Below, piece after piece: positions 40,346 to 51,840 of a stretch of DNA of 64,000 bases. The DNA is from Geosiphon pyriformis (Eukaryota > Glomeromycota > Glomeromycetes > Archaeosporales > Geosiphonaceae). The stretch covers positions 335,847 to 399,846 of the forward strand of contig JAAOMT010000694.1 of NCBI GenBank assembly GCA_016748015.1, given 5' to 3'. Numbering within the stretch: the stretch's first letter is position 1; each line of letters starts with the position of its first letter. The notes under the pieces are model-generated. The model saw only the letters and a program-made list of their open reading frames with translations. It made no database searches and was not told the DNA's origin. A program made the position numbers and the translations under genes.

Positions 40346-41869
40346 GAGATAATGCTCCCATTATCGAAATCTTAATATCAATAATACCCTTATAAAAGCT
40401 TGAAAAAAAATATTTCTTCATCTTTTTTCCGGACTAGGAAAAATCCGTAAGATGAATTTTAATACAATAAATTTTTGTTTATATCGTGAATAATAATACA
40501 ATATCTATTGCTTTATTCATATTATTGTCATAAATTTGTTAGGTAGTAATTCTTCACGGTGCATGTGATACCAAAATTTTTAAAAATTGCAGCGGCTATT
40601 GATCATCAAAATAATGATTATAAAATACAAAGCTCTGTATACCTTGTTTGGTAAAATCCAGTTAAGCCAGTACGAAGTGAATTAAAGTATTAAGACTGTA
40701 AAAACTCTGTTTATTGATTAAATAAATTAGTTATTGAATGATTTTCATAAATTGTGAGGTATTTTGAAAGCTTTATAGCCGATTTTTTTTCAGTAAATTA
40801 GAAAATGGGAATTAATTTTTTTTTATGCCACTGCTTTTTCAAAAACCCCAAATGAAGTTTAATGAAGACAATCTTTTATTGCGAGCGAGCAAGCCAAAAT
40901 CTGCACTGCCATTTTCAATACTTTCTGATAAAATGTAAAAAATATGGACTTATTAATTGTTATTCCGTTTAATTTAAATATGTATACCCTATTTAGTTAA
41001 ACTTCATTTTTTATTTCAAAGATGCAATAGAATCAATTTTAAATTTTTTGCTAATAAGAAATCTAAAAAGTAAATTTTATCAAAAAATGATTATCTGCTC
41101 TAATTTATTCTTCATATTCTTTCTCAAAAACACTCAGCAAATATTATTATTTTTCATAACAAAACTCTTTTTGAATCGAATTCTTATCGATATTTGTGAT
41201 CAAATCTCTTTAAAAAATGGCATTATTTATCTCATTAAAAAATATGTATTTTCTATGAATATTAATTTATATTTGACAGTTATAGATTTCTATTCGCTTT
41301 ATTTCCGAGAATTTCTTTAAAGATTTTAAATTAGGATAAAAATTGCGGAGCAGCTTTAATTAGATTTGGTAACATTATAAAAATATTAATTTTTTTTTCT
41401 AAGAAGACTGTGTTTAATAGAAACTTATTATAAAAAATTCTTAAAATAGAAATGGCTTTTATAAAATTCTTGTAAAATAAATTTTCCCCAATAATCTATT
41501 TAACAGAAAAAATTAAAATGACTTTTTATAAATTTATTTATTTAAAATTTTTTCTCAATTAATGTAAACATAAAGAAAAATTAAATTTATAGTATTTTTT
41601 TAAAAGCTCTCATATTTTAACTAAAAATAATGCTTACCTAGACAAAGGTACAAGACACCTTTTTTTAAAGGTTGATTTCAATGGCAACCGCAGGCTTAGC
41701 GAAATAATTTATTGCGATAGGAGACCTAAATAAAATAGCGAAAAGGAAAATGTTATAAAATGGGAAGAAGTTCACCTGTTCAGTATCTCTTTAATCCACT
41801 TTCGAAAACATCAAAATAAAGTCTTATAAAATTTTTAAAAAAATCTTCAATATACCAAGATTTATTAAA

Positions 41870-42121
41870 ATGGCTGTTAAAATCTTTATTCTATGTATTT
41901 GCACAGCTATCTTTCTCTTGTCCACTCTTTCAGCATCAAGTACACCTCCATTAAATGACAAGAGAGCCGGAGACGTTTTCTTCGGCAATGAGATTGGTCA
42001 TAGCAATGTAAAAAGAGTATTCCAAAATAATTGTCTTGGCGGAAACCGTGAAGTTGGAGCTATAACTCATATTGGAGTCAGTGATAGACCCTATTGGCGA
42101 AATTGCAACCATATTTGTTAA
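41870..42121 (+). CDS. Small secreted protein, effector-like (83 aa)
   Basis: Single-exon ORF of 83 residues. A strong N-terminal signal peptide (MAVKIFILCICTAIFLLSTL, cleavage probably near SASS at residues 21-24) is followed by a mature part of about 58 residues with three Cys (one in NNCLGG, two in the C-terminal NCNHIC). Two dibasic KR sites, residues 31-32 and 48-49, fit Kex2-type processing and would release a 15-residue peptide (AGDVFFGNEIGHSNV) and a Cys-containing C-terminal part. TATA-like TTATAAAAT sits about 115 nt upstream and again about 45 nt upstream. No family recognised. Small secreted proteins are candidate symbiotic effectors or signals in mycorrhizal fungi, but function is unknown. 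Confidence 0.7.
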   Translation: MAVKIFILCICTAIFLLSTLSASSTPPLNDKRAGDVFFGNEIGHSNVKRVFQNNCLGGNREVGAITHIGVSDRPYWRNCNHIC

Positions 42122-43264
42122 TGAATTCATCACTAAGAGACCATGATTAAAAAAAAAGGGTTGTAAAACATTTTTAAATATTTTCAACCACTATTTAAAG
42201 AAAAAGTTGTTCTTAATATAATCAATAACTGAAAGTGATTTTTTTTATACGCTTCTATTACTGTTTTAAAATTTTTGGTTAATTTTTAATAGAATATCTA
42301 ATAATTTGTGTAGAATATAACAAAAATTAAAATTAGAAAAATATGGTTTTTTATATTGAATGTTATTATTTTCAAAAAAATTCACAATCATAAACTTTTA
42401 ATTTTTTCATTTAATTTTATCAATAAAGTTAAGCTATATGTTACATTTTTCAATTATAAATATTAAATAAAATGGATATAAAAAATTAATTCAAATTCAA
42501 AAAATAAATCTTTTCAATCTTCACTTTCTAATTTTTAGAACTTCAATTATATCAAATATATCAATTTATGTCAATATAACAAATTCAAGGTTTTTGAAAA
42601 AAAAATTTTGTTTATGCTATAAAAGAATGAAAATGAATAATTTTGTACCTTTAAAGGTATTTTTGTTCTACTAATCTTAAAAAAAATAGATTTAGTAGAA
42701 ATTTTCATTTTAGTTTAGCATCTCTCTATAATAATTTTTGCAAATTTGCCTTTGTCATTATCAAAACGAAGCATTATGCTTAATGTCGAAGAAAATTCAG
42801 AATCTATAATAGTTCCGCATAGTAAACCATAGCAGATAAATAATTGAACTAAGCAAAATTTTTTTAACAATAAAAACTGTTTAGCTTTTTTGCTTAGCAA
42901 TTTTCTGAACTTTTTTTGGACAATTTTTTTTAAATAAAACTTATTTCAACTAATATCTTTGATTTTTCTTGAACTTATCTCGCAGTTTTTGAGATTTTAA
43001 GAGACCAAGAGCATATATTCCGTAAATAAAATTGGATATGGAAATTTTTATTTGAATTTTTTTCTGATAATTTTGCCTTTAATTTCAAATTATTAAATAA
43101 AATAATGCTCGACTTATTCATTGTATATTTTAATTTGAATTGATTTTTAATTTAATTTTTTTTACATATTATAATTTTAAGGTATTATTTAACATATTTC
43201 GTAATGTGTTGTCTTTTGACAAAAGCTCTCTGGACTATGTTTAAAAATTATTGCCATACAATTG
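42122..43264. other. AT-rich spacer, no gene seen
   Basis: Intergenic DNA after the small secreted protein. The frame at 42,715-42,900 (minus) has no recognisable motif and no start context that sets it apart from chance. Confidence 0.55.
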
Positions 43265-43555
43265 AATACTGTAATTTCTAAAACAGAGTCCATTATTTAG
43301 ACTACTATAAAATCCCATATCCGCTAACAAATTCACTAAGTTTAACATATCCAATTTGCCAACTTGAAGAGAAAAAATTAAACTTCCTTCTCCATTTAAA
43401 TATTGATTTCAAGTGTCTCAAAATTGTGGGTTATAGCTGCCTATTAGCTGACCAGTTTCTTTCCCTTTTATTACACTAGCTGTTGCTCCTTATAATCACG
43501 TAATTGATGAAAATTAGCTGGAATGAGTCCATCTCGACTGTTTCAAAGTAACATA
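43265..43555 (-). pseudogene. TLDc-domain gene relic (copy 2)
   Basis: On the minus strand: NSRDGLIPANFHQLRDYKE, a 1-nt frame change, GATASVIKGKETGQLIGSYN, PQF, TGA, DT, TGA, NQYLNGEGSLIFSLQ. This aligns with the TLDc core and with copy 1 at 27,345-27,640. The two TGA codons stand where this part of the domain usually has Trp or another large residue. TLDc proteins are linked to oxidative-stress protection and V-ATPase binding in other eukaryotes; this fragment is too short and broken to act. Clearer than copy 1, so it decayed later or from a different parent gene. Confidence 0.75.
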
Positions 43556-43789
43556 ATAAATATTTAATTGGAAAAAAAAATAATGGCTGAGCGTCTATAG
43601 ACTTTTAATGACTACTCAGCACGAGATAATAATAAAATTTCATGTAAAATTAGCACAAATGGCTTTACTTTGTGATAGAAGTGAACTAGAGATTATTATT
43701 TTATTCAATTTAGCAACTCCCTATTTCATTAATATTTTCTTCAGTAGCAAGAGAAATTTTTACCATATTCGATAACAAATTTATCTTAT

Positions 43790-44077
43790 AGACGGTGTGA
43801 TCAGACGGTTTTGACAAATTATTGTAATGCTCTTAAAATTGCTTCAAAATGTTGCAAAGATGAAGCAGTAGAACAGAGACCGGAAGAAATAAAAAGAATC
43901 TTGAGGTATATTATTAGAATTTATTTTAAAGTCATATTATATCAAATAACTGTTCTCTTTTTGACTAGAATGGAACACGCTGTCATGACTGAGAAAAAAG
44001 TGGTTACAAAAGAAAATGGCATATTATATAGTTCCGCTAAGTATTTTGAATTGTTCACAGCTGCTGATTCTATATAG
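43790..44077 (+). pseudogene. Possible protein-kinase C-terminal fragment
   Basis: The plus strand reads TNYCNALKIASKCCKDEAVE followed by QRPEEIKRIL. This resembles the end of a kinase domain (Y..L...CW..D...RP...EI), with Cys in place of the usual Trp. A GTATAT...ACTAG segment (about 43,905-43,970) could be an intron joining RILR to MEHAVMTEKKVVT. The catalytic core is not visible upstream. Kinases with Sel1 repeats are common in these fungi, and a Sel1 relic lies nearby on the other strand. Weak assignment. Confidence 0.25.
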
Positions 44078-44442
44078 ATATCATTTAGCCACTTTACCCG
44101 TCAAGTCAACATAAATATCCACAAGGAAATAAATACAAATAAATAAAAAATCTGAGATATATCATGAGAGAGGTTGGCCAACTAGTTGTTGGAATAATCT
44201 ATGGGAAACAGCTAGATATTGATTAGTTTATGGACTAGATGTTCGACGAGCCTGCCTTTTGACGCAGGAGTAATTTGACTAGATGTCCATGTGCGAAGGT
44301 TAATACAAATTAATTACCTTGATAAATATAAAATTCCGTTTTTTATAATAAATGTGACATCTACTAAAATTAATATAATAGATATGTTTATAAATCAATC
44401 CAACTTTTTCAATTCTTTAAGAATCGTGATGATTCACAAAAC

Positions 44443-45245
44443 TTACACCAAAATAGATCTTTTAATATTCTGGACATTTCGGCATGTCCGTTTAAAATAC
44501 ATTTTCATGATTTTATTGTTATCACAAAATGGACAGATAAGAAAACTATTAATAATAATATCCAAGCTGCCACATTTAAGACACTTGATTTCATCTGAAA
44601 GCTGGTCAAAGAAAGCTTCAAGCTCTGAAAATTTTCCTTTAAAATTTTCCAAGAATTTTAAACCTCAAGTTGTGGAATTGTAAATGAAACATTCCAAGTC
44701 ATCTTGATTCTGAAAAGTGAAGTCACAGGCATTTAAATTAAGAAAGTAACTATTAGAAACTAAATTATTTACCTTTGCTGCTTTTAAATATAGTCCAATG
44801 CTATTTTCAAGTTTTTTGTCGTTCCCCATCAATTTTGATAACACCATCCAAGGTTGTATTGTGGGTTTATATTTCTCGCCTCTGCTACTTTTCAGTAGAG
44901 TTCGGATGCTTTTTCCGAATTTTTCGTTGTTCACTAATCCATTACCATAGCATCATCCAAGATTGTTTTGTGCACTTGTATTTCCCGCCTCTGCTGCTCT
45001 TGAAAAAAGTTCAAATGCTTTTCATTGATCTTGTGAGACCCCAATTCTATTGCTGTAGCAATAACTTAAAAAAAATTGTCCAAAAGAGTTTTCTGCATGT
45101 GCTGCTTTCTGAAATTCTAAAAAGGCTTTTATTGAATTAGGAATAGTACCAATCCCATGTTCTAAAGAAAAGCCGAGCAAAATGGTCAAATGACAATCAA
45201 TGCTCTTTCAAGCCAGCCAAGAGGTTAAGTTGGGTTTTCATTTGA
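44443..45245 (-). pseudogene. Sel1-like-repeat gene relic with a C-terminal Cys4 motif
   Basis: On the minus strand: GFSLEHGIGTIPNSIKAFLE, FQKAAHAENSFGQFFLSYCY, stop, KAFELFSRAAEAGNTSAQNN, LG, TGA, CYGNG. After frame shifts come VAEARNINPQYNLGWCYQN and TTKNLKIALDY. These are consecutive Sel1-like repeats (A..G...A...LG..Y..G.G...D...A...Y..AA). Downstream, interrupted by TGA at 44,665-44,667, lies FKGKFSELEAFFDQLSDEIK, then CLKCGS and ICPFCDN (44,443-44,652), a CX2C...CX2C zinc-ribbon-like motif. Sel1 repeats form scaffolds in signalling proteins. Several stops and at least two frameshifts make this a dead copy. Confidence 0.7.
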
Positions 45246-45249
45246 TGAA

Positions 45250-46185
45250 GTTAAAGACATGACTTTCAAGCAATACAAATGACAAATATCTACTTTTTTT
45301 TTTTTTTTAGTTTTCATTACTATTTAAATTTAGATTTGTTTCAATTGAGTCTTTCAGGAGTGAAGTTCCAACCCTAATTTTTACAATGTTCAAATGATTC
45401 CAACGTCTCAAGTAATGAAAATCTTTGAAAACTATAATTGATATTTTTTAAGCTTTACTCTAGTAAAACATTATTATTTAAGCCTAAAATATATTTTATT
45501 TAGTAGCCATTCATTTTTAATCGTGGTCTTCCAATACTTTTTTGCTCTAAATCATAATTTCACAAGCCTTTTGAAATATCATAAATTGGGACGCATTTTA
45601 GCAATCATAAATTTATCAAGATTATTGTGCAATGAGATTGATATATTAATCTCATCTGAATATATCGTCATCAACGGTTGTTTAGTGGATATTCAAATGT
45701 TTCAGTTGACGAAGAAATATTTTTTCTTCCGATTTAGAGTCCGAGTAATCTGATCTGGCAAGGATGCCCCAACTAATGAATGTACTTTCCCTTAAAAACT
45801 TTTAAAATTAAACAGGATCTTATAAGCAAAACCTGATGGGAGCAGATTTGAAAATAATACCCATAATAACAATGAGATTTTGGTAGATGCTTTTTGTTTT
45901 CATATTATAACAAATATATTTCTAATATTTTCTTTCTTCTTAAGATGATGGTTGAACCTTCAAAATAAGGCTGGGAAAAATAGTTTCAACAAAATTTTTT
46001 TTTTGGAATTTCAAGTTCTCATCGGCATTCTCATTTCTGCCGAGAACAAAAGCAAATATTTAATGCGCACAAAATACTAATCGAACCGCTTCTGAATTTA
46101 AAAGATTTCAGAGTTTGAATATTGATTATAGATTTTTAACAAAAAAAAGCGTCAACATAGCTAATCATTATTCTTTGTTAAATTA
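45250..46185. other. Intergenic upstream of the plus-strand lipase-like gene
   Basis: No gene supported. The frame at 45,523-45,753 lacks motifs. The promoter of the lipase-like gene should lie at the right end, but no clear TATA-type element is visible. Confidence 0.5.
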
Positions 46186-47516
46186 ATGGGGAATTCTTTT
46201 TGTCTAAATTATTCCAAAAAGTATCGATATAAACAATATGTAGTTGCTGCTGTTTTTTTATCATATTTTTTTTATTGTAGGATAAATTATGCCCAATCTA
46301 AAGAAATTAGGTAAGTGTGTGGAAATGAACAGTCAAATTCATCTTTGAAAAAGGCAAATTCTGCAGTAAAAATTTGCATTTTTTCCATCAAATGCTTTAG
46401 AAATCAAATAAAGTTGTACAAAAGTCAAATGGACGATTTAATAACGCCGACCTATACGAATTCAACCGTGAACTTGAAAAGAAACATCTTGAACACTTGG
46501 CAAGGAAAGATTCTTGTTCAAGACACAAGATTGCTCAGTTTTTTTCAAAAAATGGCACATTACGCAAAAGCAGCATATCATGTTAAAGGATATGGAATTA
46601 AGGGTATAAAATTTGTAGGGGCAAATTTCTGAAATTATGAAAAAAGCTCAAATTTTTACTGATTTTCAGCCGGGTTGGCCTTCGAAGACAGCACAGAAGA
46701 AATCCAAAATCGAATTGTTGTGTATATTAAGGGTGAAAGACTTTATAGTGAGCTTAAAGATTTCGGCTACTTAGTTTCTTATGGAGAAATGCAAACTGGA
46801 CTTGTAAATTTGAATTGGTATCAAGATTTTGAGCGACATAAAGCAAGATTATTAAACCTGATTGAACAGTGGAAAATTCGAAATAAAGTAGGTGATGCAG
46901 AGGGTTCAATAACATTTACAGGACATGGAGTCGGTGGTGGTAGGTTTTCAAAGAAGCTGTTTGTCAATTTTACTTTTCCAAATTTTCCAAATGTGAACTG
47001 AAATTAATCAATAAATATCTAGTCTACGCTATGTTCCTGGCCCTAGCTTACAAGAGGGATAACCCTGGATACTCAATAACCATTGTTACATTTGGTGCAC
47101 CACGTCCAGGCGATCAGACATTTGCTTTCTATATTGCTAAAGAGATACCTGAAATCTATCGAATCACAAATTATGATGATTTTGCACCACATATGCCAGC
47201 CGATAAAGGATTATATAGACATCCAAATATGGAATTTTGGATTTCCCAGATTGTTGATTGTAACAGTTGCTCAGATGAATGGCCAATTGTGTTCAAGTGC
47301 TTGCCAAAAGGAAGGAAATCTTTTAAGTTATGGTTTCAATACAATGAAGAAAATTCGGTTGGTACTCAACTTGGTTTTTTTTCTTATCTTTGGTTACAGA
47401 GTAATAACTCGAAAAAACTATTTTTCTAGAGATGTCATGCTTCAACTTTGAGATCAATAAGTATTATGAAAACGTTTAGACATCTTGGTCCTTATTTTGG
47501 GGTAATGATGACATGA
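46186..47516 (+). CDS. Class-3 lipase-like protein, catalytic Ser replaced by Gly (339 aa)
   Basis: Exons 46186-46310, 46401-46603, 46670-46939, 47023-47357 and 47430-47516 join in frame (339 residues). Introns are 66-90 nt with GT-AG ends. The N-terminus has a basic segment (KKYRYK) and a hydrophobic stretch (VVAAVFLSYFFY, about residues 20-31), so it is a signal peptide or anchor. The elbow reads FTGHGVGGVYAMFLAL, with Gly about 196 in place of Ser. TFGAPRPGD, Asp of YDDFAPHMP (about 252) and His of YRHPNMEFWI (about 266) match the rest of the class-3 triad. The end (RCHASTL to HLGPYFGVMM) matches the ECNAG...GPYFG end of the paralogue at 36.5-38.1 kb. Three introns lie at equivalent places in both genes; the first intron is unique to this one. 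The last donor, GTTGGT, is weak but has a GTTAGA counterpart in the paralogue. Confidence 0.86.
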
Positions 47517-49000
47517 TGACATATTGTATGAAAATGCTTAGAAAAGAAAATTTTTAAGATTTAAATTAGGAATTGATATGTGAAAATTATGGATAGATTA
47601 TAAACTTTTCAATGTAAATGATTTTATTGTTTTACAGTCAGTCAAATACTTTTTGGGACAAAAAAGTATTTTAAGCATTGAATTTTTCTAAACAAAAATT
47701 TCCCAGTTATTTATAATTTTTATATTATTTATTTGTTAATATCACAAAATTATAATCTATTAATGAATAATATATTAAAATATTTTATTATTAATCATTT
47801 TCTTTTATATTAAATAATTGCCCGTTTGATAAATTTCATTAAAAAACCTCAAAAAAACTGTTTTATTAATTTGAGAACAACTTTTTTATAACCGTTTATT
47901 ATCGCAGCTATTTCATTTTAAATAACTATTTAATAGATAAATTTACAGTTATTTTCCCTTTAATTCATAGATAAAATAGTTTTGTTCTAAACAGGACAAA
48001 AATTAAAACATTTTTGTAAGTTTTATTATTGATATTATTCAAAGTTATTTTTTCTTCATAATTTATTCGAAATTCCTTTTATAAAATTTATTAAGCAAAA
48101 CCTTTTAAAATCCAAGTTTCATTTTTGTTAGAAAAAGTGAACATATCATTTATTTACGTTTCATAAACTGATATTATTCAAAGAACATTTTAAAACAAAA
48201 ATATTTTTTTCTTTCAATAATGTATCTATTTTTCACATTTTTTGTTATTGAATCATACATAAATACTTATTAAGTTTATTATTGATACTTTTATTCCTTA
48301 TCAAATTTTTAATTATTCAATTTCCAATTTCCAATTTAAATCTTTAATTCTATATATATATTTGATATCTATTCATAATTAATACTTATATATAATAATT
48401 ATTATAATTAAAAATTAAGCTAAAAATATAATTGATATATTTAACCATCATTTTTTTGAAAAAGTACTCTTTCTGTTCAACTTAACTGCATAACAATAAT
48501 AGATCCATGTGTACCTATTTGTTTCGAATTCTATATCTAAAATTTGTTTTTCCGTTTGTAAAACAAACAAATTGGATATCATATTTTTGTTTTGTCAAAA
48601 AATCAATTTGATTAACTATAAACAATAAAAAATATTATTATCAGTTTTTTAATGCTAAAGAAGAAAGTTAAGCTAAAAAATGACTAAATGAAATAAATTG
48701 ATGTTTAAACAAGATAGGATAAATTTTTTTTGATTTCGGAAGTTTCAAATTGAACAAAGCAGTAGAATGCTATTTAACAAGATTTAATCATATCTGATCT
48801 CGGAATATTCAAAAAATTGGAAAAGCGCTAAAATTTTTTCATCTTAAAACCTTTTTAATGAACTTTAATTTCTTTTTTAAAAGCTCTTCACATTAAAAAA
48901 TATCATTATTTTTCCCAGGATCTAAAAAACCAAATACAATCCTTTCTCAAAAAGTAAGAGTTTCTTTTATGAAGCTTATCTTTGAAGGTGTTTGAAAGAA
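47517..49000. other. AT-rich intergenic region, no gene seen
   Basis: Low-complexity spacer between the lipase-like and methyltransferase genes. Nothing supported. Confidence 0.6.
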
Positions 49001-49082
<82 letters not shown>

Positions 49083-49094
49083 AATAATAATAAG
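49001..49094. repeat. (AAC)n/(AAT)n microsatellite
   Basis: About 26 perfect AAC units end in four AAT units, 310 bp upstream of the methyltransferase start. The minus strand reads as poly-Val, a translation artefact. Confidence 0.97.
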
Positions 49095-49234
49095 TAAATA
49101 ATACACAAAAAATACTTGAATAGAAAAATTATTTGAGACTTCCTTTAAAAAATTATTCAGTTTAATTCAAGTTGATTTAAAAGTTTAAATTTTGTTATCA
49201 TCATTCAAGAAAACGTTGTTTCTTTTCAAAATTT

Positions 49235-49259
49235 GATAAGATAAAATAACAAACACGTG
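49235..49259 (+). promoter_or_regulatory. GATAAG motifs and CACGTG E-box upstream of the methyltransferase
   Basis: GATAAGATAA at 49,235-49,244 and the palindrome CACGTG at 49,254-49,259 lie about 145-170 nt before the start codon. They match general GATA-factor and bHLH sites of fungi. Presence is seen; function is inferred. Confidence 0.35.
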
Positions 49260-49404
49260 TCGTTACTTTACCGCATTCAACAGTATACTTAAGAACTGCT
49301 TCGCATTAAACTCAAGAGATACTAAAGATTAATACATCTAGTTTGATAACACTAAATTATCTTCATCTACTTGAACCCTAGTGCCAAGAACTAATCAAAT
49401 TAAA

Positions 49405-50011
49405 ATGCGCGACACATTCAACTCACCGTCACCACCAACAGAAGATGATTCAGAATTCACATCCTCTCCATTCCCAATAAAATACCAATTCCCATCAAAT
49501 TCTCTCAACTCTTCTCTTAATCCACCATCTTTTGTCTCAACAGCTACATCAAAAACACACCAAATTCTCTCAAAAAGGAGCACCCAGAGCTTAAAAATGA
49601 CTACATCTTCATTCAATTTATCGAACTTTAATAATAGTGCGCCATTGTTATCACTAAAATCTGCTTCATCGGATAATTTGAGCGAAAAAAAAAACTCTAA
49701 TAATTTTAACAGTTTGCAAGAGAGTTTGAATAGAAGTTTTACTAGGAATATAACAAAGAGCCTAAGTGGATATGGAACAAGAAGTCAATTAAAGAAACAA
49801 GCCTCTATTACGAATCTAGGCAATAATTCGAGTCCTACTTTGAGAACCTTACTGCCGCCATCATCCATTCCTAGTTCTTTAATAACTAAAAAAGTTGAAA
49901 CTTCAACCTCGGCTCCATCACCACTAGTCAAGGCCAAATCGATGACACAATTAACTCCAGTGAAATATGATTTATCAATTTCGGATATTGATGATGATGA
50001 TGATGATGATT

Positions 50012-50050
<39 letters not shown>

Positions 50051-50123
50051 GGAATAATAATAATAATAATAATAATAATGATGTCAATAATGACGGTAAT
50101 GATGAGAATGATAATAATAATAG

Positions 50124-50192
<69 letters not shown>

Positions 50193-51609
50193 TAATAATA
50201 ATAATAATAACACCTTCAAAGTGGGGCAAAATAAAGCAAACATTGGACGAGGGAAAGCATACAAAATCTTTCAAGAATATGAACTATTTAGTGAAAAATC
50301 AACAGATCGAAAGGAATTACATCATGTCTTGATGAAAAAAGTTTGGAAATCATTGGTTTCTGCGCCTGTGCTCGACCGTTTACTAAAGGATGAATGTCAA
50401 GTTTTGGATGTTGGGTAAGTCCAAAAAAAAATTATTTATTTTAGGATTTGGCAATTCGTGAATTAAGTGAGTATTAATTCTTTTTTTATTATTGATTAAA
50501 ATTGATATCCCATTTCTGACCACTCAATTAGCTGCGGAACTGGAGCATGGATGCAAGAAATGGCAGCCGAATACCCCAAATCGAAGTTTACTGGAATGGA
50601 CATCATTTCAAATTTCGAGATTGATAACGCAAACAAAAATGCCGAATTTTTTAAACATGATTTATTGAATGGCATACCCTTTAAAAGTAACTCATTTTAT
50701 AAATTTCTTTGAAAGTTTTTACATTTAAGAGTAAAAAATTAAACTTTCCTTTATATTTTCAAGATGACACATTCGACCTTATCCATCAATCATTCCTGAA
50801 TTTATTCATTCCTGAAAAGCAATGGAAAGAAAAAGTCATTCCTGAATTAGTGCGAGTTTGTAAACCAGGAGGTTGGATTGAATTGTTCGAGAGTGATTTA
50901 CAATATATTAATGCCGGGGATACGACCCATCGATTGAATCGTGTTTGTATGTATCAAAAGAAGTTTTTTTCTTTAATTTTAAATTGTTTTTCTTCCTTCC
51001 TGATTCAATTTAATTTTTCATTTTTATTGTAGTTCGATCGGCATACAAAAAGAAAGGAATTAATCCGGTGATGTGTACCCAGCTTTACCAACTATTTGTT
51101 CAGACTAATAAGATACAAAAGATCATGATCGAAGAAAAAGCCATTCCTTTAGGAAATTCAAAAGGGGAAATAAGTGATCTGGTAGAGAGCTTTTTCATTT
51201 GAAAATTTTTTTTCTCATTACTCAACATTATGTTAAAACCAAATTTCAATCCCTCTTTTTTAAACAGGCAACAAAAGGCCTCAAAAATTCACTTTACTCT
51301 GCACGTCACGCAATCCCCAACCTTATGGCTATTTCACCGGAAGAATATGATCAATTATGTGAGATTTGTTATAACGAGTATGATGAGCATATGACTTTGT
51401 TTCCCACATGTCGAATTTGGGTCCAGAAAAGTATTTCGGAAGCTGAGGTGGATGTTAAGCCTGCCCCCTTTGTACATACAATGAGCAGTTCGAAACGGGG
51501 ACGAAGGGAGGTGAAAGTTGACAGCATACTAAGGAAGAAATTTGAGGCAGTGAAGTTTAATGAGGATAAAAATAACAATATCAATAATAATAATAATACC
51601 AATAGTAAC

Positions 51610-51649
<40 letters not shown>

Positions 51650-51840
51650 GTAATAATAAGGATGAGGATGAGGATAAAAAGGAAGATAAAGATAAATTGA
51701 TGAACACTATCCTTAGTCCAAGAGCAAGTGAGGGACTAAAGACTGACTTTCAAGAAAAATTCAGTCAAGACGAGAGAAAAAAAGCTTCTAGAAATAATGC
51801 AAAGGCTATTGGAAAGGGGAAAGAAGTTTTTACCATGTGA
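49405..51840 (+). CDS. SAM-dependent methyltransferase with poly-Asn tracts (689 aa)
   Basis: Exons 49405-50414, 50532-50686, 50764-50946, 51033-51181 and 51268-51840 join in frame (689 residues). The ATG at 49,405 is the first in the frame; the frame is open upstream to 49,381. The N-terminal third is Ser/Thr/Pro-rich and disordered, then Asp and long Asn runs (about residues 200-270). The methyltransferase core follows: motif I VLDVGCGTGAWM (across intron 1), FTGMDI with its acidic ribose-binding residue, DLIHQSFL, and post-motif VRVCKPGGWIELFE. A second Asn run lies near residues 600-630, with an Asp/Glu/Lys-rich stretch after it. The class resembles the LaeA/UMTA-type methyltransferases of fungi; the substrate is unknown. 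The tail-to-tail neighbour at 52.2-53.6 kb is a paralogue. The Asn runs are AAT/AAC microsatellites and should vary in length between strains. Confidence 0.92.

Larger units (their letters stand above)
38144..41869. other. AT-rich intergenic region with two microsatellites
   Basis: Nearly 3.7 kb without a supported gene. The frame at 41,048-41,320 encodes a Leu/Phe/Ile-rich string and has no homologue I recognise. The region contains a TAA-type and a TTAT-type microsatellite, listed separately. Confidence 0.6.

Noticed and set aside
41951-42187. Minus-strand ORF opposite the small secreted protein
   Set aside because: Shadow; the plus strand has the signal peptide and a real ATG.
48906-49106. 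Minus-strand ORF of poly-Val
   Set aside because: It is the reverse reading of the (AAC)n microsatellite.
49785-50274. Poly-Leu, poly-Ile and mixed ORFs opposite or shifted to the Asn tract
   Set aside because: Other-frame readings of the AAT/AAC repeat inside the methyltransferase exon 1.
51369-51707. Minus-strand Leu-rich ORF
   Set aside because: Shadow of the second Asn tract in the methyltransferase last exon.
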